Source: Clostridiales bacterium (lineage in GTDB: Bacteria > Bacillota > Clostridia > Oscillospirales > Butyricicoccaceae). From it: a DNA stretch of 9,774 nucleotides. This document shows, in pieces, positions 1 through 5,642 of the stretch. The stretch is taken from positions 1 through 9,774 of the forward strand of contig JANZZB010000054.1 of NCBI GenBank assembly GCA_026419635.1. Reading direction: 5' to 3'. The notes below the pieces were generated by a model. The model saw only the letters and a program-made list of their open reading frames with translations, did not search any database and had not been told where the DNA came from. Every line of letters begins with the position of its first letter. Position 1 is the first letter of the stretch. A program made the position numbers and the translations under genes.

Positions 1-362
1 AGTCAGTACCATGCCTGCGCTTTTGACCTTTTCATAGGCTGTAGCGTTATACGGTGGGTCAAAATTATAAAGGATTTCGAGGCACAGGTTGTCTTGATAC
101 CCTCAGTGCACATATTATCCTTTATTGCAATTGGAATTCCGGCGAGAGGAGAGAGTTCTTCTCCTTTTGATAACTTATCATCGATGGCTTTCGCCTGCAC
201 AAGCGCTTCGTCTTTAGTCAGCGTTATGTAGGCCTCCACATTCTTTTCCACGGAGTCGATTCTTGAAAAACAGGATTCTAAAATTTCAACTGCGCTCGTT
301 TTTTTACTTTTTATCAGATCCGACAATTCAGATGCCGTATATTGAAATAATTCCACAGTCAC
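1..362 (-). CDS. gatA: Glu-tRNA(Gln)/Asp-tRNA(Asn) amidotransferase subunit A, N-terminal part, frame broken near base 75
   Basis: GatA is the amidase subunit of GatCAB. It releases ammonia from glutamine so that misacylated Glu-tRNA(Gln) or Asp-tRNA(Asn) can be amidated in the cytoplasm. The first 96 residues match the family, with the amidase-signature start GIPIAIKDN holding the catalytic lysine (about residue 81), then GIKTTCASK. After that lysine the annotated frame turns to nonsense and stops at 3-5. Moving the frame at base 74/75 restores a good GatA continuation (LYNFDPPYNATAYEKV, then KSAGMVL) to the window edge, so one A appears missing from an AAAA run (plus-strand T run at 75-77). 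I chose the GTG at 362 because AAAGGA (374-369) lies 6 nt upstream; a GTG at 386 and an ATG at 368 have no such spacing. It is the third gene after ligA and gatC. The break may be a real mutation or a sequencing error; the latter is likelier because GatA is normally essential. Confidence 0.85.
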
Positions 363-386
363 GACCATTCCTTTCGCTTTATTCAC

Positions 387-433
387 TGCACAAAACGGCC
401 ATAAAAAGAACGGCCATCATATGCGTTTGTGCA
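387..433. repeat. Repeats in the gatC-gatA spacer: 8-bp inverted repeat around a 9-bp direct repeat
   Basis: The outer arms TGCACAAA (387-394) and TTTGTGCA (426-433) are perfect inverted repeats. Inside them AACGGCCAT occurs twice (394-402 and 409-417, 15 bp apart), and the two GGCC cores could also pair with each other. In the gatA transcript this could fold into an imperfect stem-loop just upstream of the gatA ribosome site (374-369). There is no T tract after it, so a terminator is unlikely. The repeats are seen directly; a regulatory role is inference. Confidence 0.5.
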
Positions 434-487
434 ACTACCCATAAGTGGGCAACACGATGCAATCTACATGTTATCGCAATTACGTTA

Positions 488-772
488 CTATTCAACGATT
501 TTTGGAACACTGATTCCGCCTGATTCTTTTGACGGCGCGTTCTTCAAGATTTTTTCCCTTGGGCTGGACTCCTGGACTTCATCTTCCCTCAAAGCATTTA
601 CTCGAGTAAGATCAACCGTATCGCTGATCGCGCTTAAATCCAGCTCCTGCAGCTTGTCCACCATTGCCACAATCGACTGCATGTCAGAGCTTAAGCTGTC
701 AAAAATCCCGCCCGATGAATCGAGCCGTGCAAGGCGCGCTACATGCTCGATTTCTTTCTTTGTAATAGCCAA
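488..772 (-). CDS. gatC: Glu-tRNA(Gln)/Asp-tRNA(Asn) amidotransferase subunit C
   Basis: GatC is the small subunit that wraps around and stabilises the GatA-GatB interface of the tRNA-dependent amidotransferase. The 94 residues are full family length. They open with the typical ITKKEIEHVARLARL helix, contain the middle motif VDLTRVNALREDEV and end in the usual VPKIVE tail, so the gene is complete. The start is TTG at 772, directly after the ligA stop codon (775-773) with no spacer. Its AGGAGG (786-781, 8 nt away) lies inside the last codons of ligA, which suggests translational coupling. gatA follows after an unusually long 125-nt gap; gatB is not in the window and would be expected to the left. 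Confidence 0.95.
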   Translation of the reverse strand: MAITKKEIEHVARLARLDSSGGIFDSLSSDMQSIVAMVDKLQELDLSAISDTVDLTRVNALREDEVQESSPREKILKNAPSKESGGISVPKIVE

Positions 773-2758
773 TTATCTGTCCTCCTGTATGATCATTTTT
801 CGAAATTCTTCTTCATTTATAACGGGTATACCCAATCCGGTCGCCTTTGTAAGCTTTGACCCGGCATCGTCGCCTGCTAAAACATAGCTCGTTTTTTTAG
901 AAACGGACGATGAAGTTTTACCTCCAAAACTCTCGATAATTGCTGTTGCTTCATCGCGCGTTAAGTTTGGCAATGCGCCGGTTAGCACAAAAGTCAGGTT
1001 ACTAAAGCGGTTGTCTTTTACTTCTTCTTTGGATTCCATGGAAACACCCGCGTCTTTTAACCGTGTAATCAAATGCCTTGATTGCTCCGTGTTCAACCAA
1101 TTTAAAAGGCTCATGCCCGTGATTTCTCCGATATCCCGGATGTTTACAAGCTCATCAAGGGTTGCATCCTGCAACCGTTCTAAGCTTTGATAACGTCTCG
1201 CCAGAATTTTTGCCGCTTTTTGCCCGATGTTCCGGATACCAAAACCGAAAAGCAAGCGGTAAAGGTCATTTTGTTTCGATTTTTCGATATTTTCCAATAA
1301 ATTTGATGCTGATTTTTTACCCATTCTGGGCAATATCTCAAGTTTCTGTGCATCTAAATAATATAAATCAGCTGCCGTTTTAATCAAGCCTTCATTTAAG
1401 AGAAGTTCAACAACAGCAATGCCTAAACCTTCGATATCCATCGCGTCGCGCGATGCGAAATGGACGATATTGCGAAGCTGCTGTGCCGGGCATTCTGCTC
1501 CGGTACATCTGAGTGCCGCCTCTCCCGCGTCTTTTTCAACCGGAGCACCGCAAACAGGGCAACTTTCCGGCATTGTAAATGCTTTTGCATCGGTTGTCCG
1601 CAGTTCTTTTACAACTTCTATGACTTCGGGTATGATTTCACCCGCTTTGCGTACACGTACCGTATCTCCTATCCGGATATCCTTTGCAAGTATATTATCA
1701 TAGTTATGCAGTGTCGCTTTTGATACCGTTGTTCCAGAGAGTTTAACAGGCCAAAGCACCGCATTCGGAGTCAGAACACCGGTACGTCCGACATTAATAA
1801 CAATATCAAGCAATTTTGTTTCCTTAATTTCCGGCGGAAATTTGAATGCAACCGCCCAGCGCGGAAATTTCGACGTACTCCCCAACATTTTCCTATCTGA
1901 CAAGGAATTAACCTTTACAACTGCTCCATCGATATCAAACGGGTAATCTTCCCTTGCGTCTCCGATACTTTGAATCTTATCGTACGTCTGACTGATTGAT
2001 TCGGTTATTTTGTAATACCGGTCAACAGGAAACCCCTGTTTCATCAAAAAATCAAGGGTTTCCGAATGAGTCGAAAAAATTTGATTTTCAATTTTCTGAA
2101 TATTAAAGCAAAAAATAGATAGACCTCGTGTTTTTGTTATTTTCGGGTCGAGTTGTCGCAAAGATCCTGCAGCTGCATTTCGTGTATTTGCAAAAGGAGG
2201 CTTGTCTTCAATTTCCCGCTCCGCATTAATCCTTAAAAGTTCCGCTTTGGGCATATATACCTCGCCGCGTACAACCATTGTTATCGGATCTTTTAATTTC
2301 TTCGGGATATCTTTTATCGTGTTTAAGTTCGCGGTCACATCTTCACCGACAAGTCCGTCACCACGTGTCGCGCCTTTAATGAACTCCCCTTTTTCATAAA
2401 ACAATGCAACCGAGAGCCCGTCGATTTTTTTCTCAACAACGTATTCAGTATATTCTGTAGCAAGTCTTACCCGATCATCAAAAGCCTGGAGTTCTTCATA
2501 GGAAAAAACATCCTGCAAACTCTCCATCGGCACTTCATGGGTAACCGGAGAAAACGCTTCACTTTTAGAACCCCCCACCTTTTGTGTAGGAGAATCAGAA
2601 GATAACATATCGGAATGCTGAGCCTCCAATTCCCGAAGACGCCGCATCAACATATCATATTCAAAATCCGTTATTTCCGGAGCATCATCAAGATAATATT
2701 TCTGATTGTGGTAGTTTAACTGTTCACGAAGCTCCACGATTTCCTTTTTGTAATCCAC
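773..2758 (-). CDS. ligA: NAD-dependent DNA ligase LigA
   Basis: LigA seals nicks in duplex DNA using NAD+, joining Okazaki fragments and completing excision repair. In order, counting from the GTG at 2758: the Ia NAD-binding region with HNQKYYLDD (about 17-25); the nucleotidyltransferase domain with catalytic Lys111 in EKKIDG; an OB fold; a four-cysteine zinc finger (Cys400, 403, 418, 423); helix-hairpin-helix repeats (about 440-570); and a C-terminal BRCT domain (about 585-661) with LTFVLTGALPN. All key residues are present and the length of 661 is normal. The ATG at 2764 touches the GGAGG (2769-2765) with zero spacing, so the GTG two codons later, 6 nt from it, is the likelier start. ligA heads the operon with gatC and gatA; a candidate promoter lies about 160 nt upstream. 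Confidence 0.96.
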   Translation of the reverse strand: MDYKKEIVELREQLNYHNQKYYLDDAPEITDFEYDMLMRRLRELEAQHSDMLSSDSPTQKVGGSKSEAFSPVTHEVPMESLQDVFSYEELQAFDDRVRLATEYTEYVVEKKIDGLSVALFYEKGEFIKGATRGDGLVGEDVTANLNTIKDIPKKLKDPITMVVRGEVYMPKAELLRINAEREIEDKPPFANTRNAAAGSLRQLDPKITKTRGLSIFCFNIQKIENQIFSTHSETLDFLMKQGFPVDRYYKITESISQTYDKIQSIGDAREDYPFDIDGAVVKVNSLSDRKMLGSTSKFPRWAVAFKFPPEIKETKLLDIVINVGRTGVLTPNAVLWPVKLSGTTVSKATLHNYDNILAKDIRIGDTVRVRKAGEIIPEVIEVVKELRTTDAKAFTMPESCPVCGAPVEKDAGEAALRCTGAECPAQQLRNIVHFASRDAMDIEGLGIAVVELLLNEGLIKTAADLYYLDAQKLEILPRMGKKSASNLLENIEKSKQNDLYRLLFGFGIRNIGQKAAKILARRYQSLERLQDATLDELVNIRDIGEITGMSLLNWLNTEQSRHLITRLKDAGVSMESKEEVKDNRFSNLTFVLTGALPNLTRDEATAIIESFGGKTSSSVSKKTSYVLAGDDAGSKLTKATGLGIPVINEEEFRKMIIQEDR

Positions 2759-2924
2759 AAACATCCTCCAACTATTTTACAACCTTCTGGAAATAAACCG
2801 ATTTCAAACTATTTAGTGCGGGTTAAGCATATTTCAGAGAATTTATTTATTCGACAAATGATAATCAGATAGTTTTAGACAAACTCGAAGCACAGGAATC
2901 CTTCTTTAAAAAATGATGTTTTAT

Positions 2925-2953
2925 ATTATACCAAATTTAGCATAAAGTATAAA
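2925..2953 (-). promoter_or_regulatory. Sigma-A-type promoter for ligA-gatC-gatA
   Basis: On the minus strand a perfect -10 TATAAT (2930-2925) stands 17 bp from a weaker -35 TTTATA (2953-2948, 4 of 6 match to TTGACA). It lies immediately after the yunB stop codon and implies a leader of roughly 150 nt before ligA. I see no terminator between yunB and this promoter, so some read-through from yunB is possible during sporulation. Confidence 0.6.
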
Positions 2954-2955
2954 GC

Positions 2956-3753
2956 CTAATTTGCCTGATAGCTTATTTTCGGAAGCAGGTCGTTGATGTC
3001 TTGATCATTGCTACCGCCGCTATCGCTTATGTCATTACTGCCCTTATCGCTATCTCTATTGTTTTCTGCTTTATCACTGTTACCGCTTCCTGATCCGCCT
3101 ATGTAAGTATAACTGTTCGGAACGGTACCGACAAGAATCGTTTCTGCAACATTAACATCTGTCGTAATTTCTTTTTTAACAGAATAACCCGGCATAATAA
3201 TATTGACCCAGACACTGCTTTCCATGACAATCCGGTGTTTTGTCTGATTGATACCAGCAGATGTAAATATGCTTAAAAAATTGGTTTCAGCAGAACCTAC
3301 CGGTATTACCCGAATCGGGATAGAAGGCCCCCGTCCGGATAAAAAGTTCCAGTAAAAAAGATTTCCGATCGGTACCTCCATATCACTCGGAGCGATTGAG
3401 GATAACGCGCTGATGACTGTTTTTGTAATTTCCGTTTTTATACTATTGATGGCAATCATATTTGTCCTAAGCGCCGTAATCCCTCCTGCGTCATTTTTTT
3501 CAAAAATCAGAATATCTTTATACTGGTCCGTATTTTTCGTAATCGCTTCGGCAATTGCATTATTAATAACGTCGGTCGCAAGATTCTGCGCCTTTGCTTC
3601 CGCCATTTGTATGATTGTCGGCCTTAATTTTGCATCAATATAAATGGTAAGAAAGCAAAATAGTACGATCAAAATCAAAGCCCTGACAAGCATCAGGTTT
3701 TTTTTATTTCTAATGTAAAAGATTGGCCTGTGACGCCTTAAATACCGTACCAT
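2956..3753 (-). CDS. yunB: Sporulation protein YunB
   Basis: YunB is a membrane protein made in the mother cell; in Bacillus subtilis it is under sigma-E and needed for efficient spore formation. Its biochemical role is not known. The protein has a basic N-terminus (RYLRRHRP), one membrane helix (about residues 21-39 from the ATG at 3753), then the conserved extracytoplasmic body with KLRPTIIQMAEAKA, IPIRVIPVG and the late VNVAETILVGTVPNSY. The last 45 or so residues are rich in Gly, Ser, Asn and Asp, look disordered, and seem longer than in the Bacillus protein. A TTG at 3789 opens the same frame, but AGGTG lies 10 nt before the ATG at 3753 and the candidate sigma-E promoter would start transcription close to 3793, so the ATG is preferred (265 residues). 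It is divergent from a small gene and lies upstream of the ligA operon. Confidence 0.88.
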   Translation of the reverse strand: MVRYLRRHRPIFYIRNKKNLMLVRALILIVLFCFLTIYIDAKLRPTIIQMAEAKAQNLATDVINNAIAEAITKNTDQYKDILIFEKNDAGGITALRTNMIAINSIKTEITKTVISALSSIAPSDMEVPIGNLFYWNFLSGRGPSIPIRVIPVGSAETNFLSIFTSAGINQTKHRIVMESSVWVNIIMPGYSVKKEITTDVNVAETILVGTVPNSYTYIGGSGSGNSDKAENNRDSDKGSNDISDSGGSNDQDINDLLPKISYQAN

Positions 3754-3799
3754 TTTGCAAAAGCACCTCGATTTTTGATAAAAATTCAATTACCACGGC

Positions 3800-3828
3800 A
3801 TTCTATGCAATTTATAGGTAGAATGTGA
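3800..3828 (-). promoter_or_regulatory. Candidate sigma-E-type promoter of yunB
   Basis: On the minus strand TCACATT (3828-3822) resembles the sigma-E -35 element KMATATT in 6 of 7 positions. CATAGAAT (3807-3800) matches the -10 element CATACAHT in 7 of 8, with a 14-bp spacer. It would give a leader of about 40 nt to the ATG at 3753. yunB is a known sigma-E gene in B. subtilis, which supports the reading. Confidence 0.55.
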
Positions 3829-3841
3829 ATCTTTCTCATCT

Positions 3842-3871
3842 TCATATTTATGTTAAAAAAACACATAATAA
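3842..3871 (+). promoter_or_regulatory. Candidate sigma-E-type promoter of the 75-residue gene
   Basis: TCATATT (3842-3848) fits the sigma-E -35 element fully. It is followed after 15 bp by CATAATAA (3864-3871), which has the CATA core but a weaker second half. The -35 elements of this promoter and of the yunB promoter lie back to back, 13 bp apart. The pair would switch on both divergent genes in the mother cell. Because the stretch is very AT-rich, chance is a real alternative. Confidence 0.4.
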
Positions 3872-3898
3872 CATTAATAAAAATTCTGGAGGTTTAAC

Positions 3899-4126
3899 AT
3901 GAAAAAGGTTAAAATTTTAAAATCGGAAGTCATAAATGAAACAACCATGCCTCTTGGTTTCGGTATTTCGCTTTCACAGCACGAGACCGCTAAAAGCTAT
4001 TTCAGCACGTTAAGCGATCAACAAAAAGAGGAAGTGATCCGCTTCGTAAAAGGTTCCGCCACAAAAAACCGGATTCACACCGCAGTCGAAGCGCTTGATA
4101 GCGAGCAGCTAGACTTTTTGGCGTAA
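3899..4126 (+). CDS. Uncharacterised 75-residue protein, divergent from yunB
   Basis: This is a credible gene: GGAGG lies 7 nt before the ATG, the reading frame is clean, and the protein is basic at the start and mostly helical after that. It has a basic head (MKKVKILK), then MPLGFGISLSQ, a helix around AKSYFSTL, a charged DQQKEEVIRFV helix and a C-terminal helix ending in LDFLA. There is no signal peptide, membrane segment or cysteine. From memory, many Clostridia encode short proteins with the pattern 'MP-GFG-AL-x-A---F--L---QK--II', which this fits, but I know of no function for them. The neighbour yunB and the sigma-E-like promoter hint at a sporulation-time role, which is inference only. 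It converges on the next gene with a 31-nt gap. Confidence 0.75.
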   Translation: MKKVKILKSEVINETTMPLGFGISLSQHETAKSYFSTLSDQQKEEVIRFVKGSATKNRIHTAVEALDSEQLDFLA

Positions 4127-4157
4127 TCCGGATTTCATTTTTGATTAATAATCATTA

Positions 4158-4568
4158 TCAGTTTGGTTTTGTAGTCAATTTTCTGCCAAACACTTTGTTT
4201 TGAAAAAATGAGCTTAAATAATATCCGGGAATGCAAAGCAAAAACCACATAAGCGTATAAAACAAACATGCCTGTCCCAGAATGTTACCGAAGTACCCCG
4301 AATAATCCCAAACATGCCAATGCAGTATTAAATTTACAATGCAGCCTACTGAAAATTCAATCGCGGTAATTGTGATCGCGCCCAATACACATTTCTCGAA
4401 AAAATTCATTTTCGTAAATTTCTGGTTTATGAGGTGCAGAAGCAAAAAACAAAGCCCTCCCGTAACTCCCATCGTCCAGTGGGTCGTTCCGCGCCATAAA
4501 ATTTCAATAATACAATATAAAACCCCGCCGACAACATAGATTAATGAATATTGCTTCACTTTTCCCAA
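4158..4568 (-). CDS. Four-helix membrane protein of the putative ABC-transporter type IV (CmpB-like) family
   Basis: The 136 residues hold four predicted membrane helices (about 7-24, 32-48, 58-82 and 94-118) and a short basic tail (KVFGRKLTTKPN). The pattern of the first loop, EILWRGTTHWTMG followed by GGLCF, is characteristic of the small proteins grouped under the Pfam name 'ABC_trans_CmpB, putative ABC-transporter type IV'. Despite that name no ATPase partner is encoded nearby and transport has not been shown, so the function is open. The start is TTG at 4568 with a weak TGGTGA six nt upstream; a GTG three codons further in is an alternative. It appears to be a single-gene unit. No convincing promoter was seen in the AT-rich upstream stretch. 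Confidence 0.8.
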   Translation of the reverse strand: MGKVKQYSLIYVVGGVLYCIIEILWRGTTHWTMGVTGGLCFLLLHLINQKFTKMNFFEKCVLGAITITAIEFSVGCIVNLILHWHVWDYSGYFGNILGQACLFYTLMWFLLCIPGYYLSSFFQNKVFGRKLTTKPN

Positions 4569-4886
4569 ATAGAATCACCAGCCTTTACTGATTTGCATTT
4601 AGTATTGCCGGCAAACAAACAGAAAATTTATACATAATTTCAAAAATCAAATAAGATTTTGATGATTTTTACTTTTGTGTATAAAAAAGGCTGCCTTACC
4701 GGCAGCTTTTTTTATTATTTAACAATTTTATCCAGTTCTTTACGGTACATTTTCGGCTTCTAATTTTATGTCCGTTTTCATTTTAATATGGATCCGTTTG
4801 CATTCTTATTTTGCCGCAAACCTTCTTTGATTTAATGTATTAAGAACCCATTAAAACCAGATCGTAAATCTCTTTAGGAATAAATA
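4569..4886. other. 318-nt intergenic stretch with a terminator and a possible gene remnant
   Basis: The stretch holds a bidirectional terminator (4683-4713) and no full-length gene. On the minus strand, just after the holin gene, an ATG at 4890 overlaps the holin stop codon as ATGA. It opens 16 codons (reading MIFIPKEIYDLVLMGS) that stop at 4840. The roughly 130 nt beyond, up to the terminator, contain only short scattered frames. This looks like the head of a decayed, formerly coupled gene, but the evidence is thin. Confidence 0.4.
4683..4713. terminator. Bidirectional rho-independent terminator
   Basis: Stem GCTGCC (4690-4695) pairs with GGCAGC (4701-4706) around the loop TTACC. It is flanked by an A run (4683-4688) and a T run (4707-4713), so it can act on both strands. 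It most likely ends the minus-strand holin transcript, about 170 nt after that gene's stop codon. It also shields the next minus-strand gene. Confidence 0.85.
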
Positions 4887-5183
4887 TCATTGTTCATTTG
4901 ACTTTCCTTGCTTAAGAATCTGATTGATATATACGCTACATCCCGCCACAAGAATGCCTTGTGTTACCGCAACAAAAATCCCGGTTAAAACGTCGCGGTA
5001 GCCAATAAAGATGGTATTGGCCACAATCCAAAGTACCGACATTGTTATTCCGATAGCTCCAAGAATCAATGGTATCCATCTGTTATTAATTGCCTCCGAA
5101 TTTTTTAACCACATTCCGATAAAATATAGGACCGGTACAAGAATAAGAAGCTCCGGTTTTACGAATTGCGTAATTTGATCCAT
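4887..5183 (-). CDS. Small holin-like membrane protein (phage holin superfamily V, Hol44-type)
   Basis: Holins form membrane lesions that let a cell-wall hydrolase out. The 98 residues contain three predicted membrane helices (about 11-27, 36-59 and 66-88) and a charged KQGKSNEQ tail. The helix patterns LLILVPVLYFIGMWLK, then IPLILGAIGI, then VAVTQGILVAGCSVYINQ fit the Phage_holin_5_2 (Hol44) family. AAAGGAG (5197-5191) stands 7 nt before the ATG. No endolysin, tail or other phage gene is visible, so this is a stand-alone chromosomal copy or a prophage relic; such orphan holins are common in Clostridia. An ATGA-overlapping short frame follows. Residues specific for lysis cannot be recognised, so a housekeeping or stress role is equally possible. 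Confidence 0.8.
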   Translation of the reverse strand: MDQITQFVKPELLILVPVLYFIGMWLKNSEAINNRWIPLILGAIGITMSVLWIVANTIFIGYRDVLTGIFVAVTQGILVAGCSVYINQILKQGKSNEQ

Positions 5184-5207
5184 AATTATTCTCCTTTCGG
5201 CATGCGC

Positions 5208-5226
5208 GACTTTTTTAGGTAAAGTC
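5208..5226 (-). promoter_or_regulatory. Hairpin just upstream of the holin-gene ribosome site
   Basis: GACTTT (5208-5213) and AAAGTC (5221-5226) form a 6-bp stem with a 7-nt loop in the leader of the holin-like gene. It sits about 10 nt before the AAAGGAG. A nearby G run (minus strand, 5230-5226) could offer an alternative pairing. The structure is seen; a regulatory effect is inference. Confidence 0.3.
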
Positions 5227-5269
5227 CCCCTACTTTTTTATGCATGCACACTAGTGTTTTATACGCATC

Positions 5270-5298
5270 ATTAAGCTTTGAATTCATTTCTTTATCAA
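5270..5298 (-). promoter_or_regulatory. Candidate sigma-A promoter of the holin-like gene
   Basis: On the minus strand TTGATA (5298-5293, 5 of 6) is followed after 17 bp by CTTAAT (5275-5270, 4 of 6). It gives a leader of about 80 nt that contains the palindromes at 5241-5257 and the hairpin at 5208-5226. Confidence 0.4.
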
Positions 5299-5593
5299 AA
5301 ATGATTAGTTAAAAATTGCTCTTATATCATTCTGTCATAGAATATGCCATCTCAATGTTGATTTGCATAAACTATTCGTTTAAATATTTTACTTGTCAGT
5401 GCGTAGCAATGTTTCCTCTCTTTTCTTTAAGCGATAAATTCTGAATAAATTTTGTCGTCCAATTTCCTAACAAAAATTTTATGTAATATTTTCCCAATTA
5501 TAATTTATTTTTCATCAAAAATCTGCCTTTTTTTAACTGTATTCATGTTAAATATTACAATATGGTAAAAAAGAAACCAAAAATATAATTTAG

Positions 5594-5602
5594 TGTTATA
5601 AT
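5594..5602 (+). promoter_or_regulatory. Extended -10 promoter of the diguanylate cyclase gene
   Basis: TGTTATAAT is a perfect extended -10 element; the -35 region (near 5574-5579) is poor, as is usual for this class. Transcription would start near 5609, about 34 nt before the ATG, with AGGAG at 5625-5629. Confidence 0.6.
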
Positions 5603-5642
5603 ATGAATACAACAAATTAATTGTAGGAGTACGGATTCTTCT

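Larger units (their letters stand above)
5184..5642. other. 459-nt divergent intergenic region between the holin-like gene and the diguanylate cyclase gene
   Basis: No gene is visible and the region is strongly AT-rich. It holds candidate promoters for both flanking genes (listed separately), a hairpin before the holin ribosome site (5208-5226), the palindromes TGCATGCA (5241-5248) and ACACTAGTGT (5248-5257), and an inverted repeat TTTAAC (5532-5537)/GTTAAA (5547-5552) upstream of the cyclase promoter. I looked for a c-di-GMP riboswitch consensus and did not find one. Confidence 0.6.

Noticed and set aside
429..887. 152-codon plus-strand frame across gatC and the end of ligA
   Set aside because: It is a shadow frame opposite two well-recognised genes and resembles no protein family.
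4125..4160. Terminator between the 75-residue gene and the converging membrane-protein gene
   Set aside because: Only the short palindrome AATCCGGATT and AT-rich repeats are present; there is no stable stem followed by a T run.
3840..4886. Toxin-antitoxin or bacteriocin locus suggested by several small genes, including a holin-like one
   Set aside because: The small genes lie on different strands with separate promoters and terminators, do not pair up, and none shows a leader peptide, antitoxin or immunity signature.
5221..5642. Possible c-di-GMP riboswitch ahead of the cyclase or holin gene
   Set aside because: Neither strand shows the GEMM core or its conserved tetraloop-receptor pattern; only simple AT-rich repeats are present.
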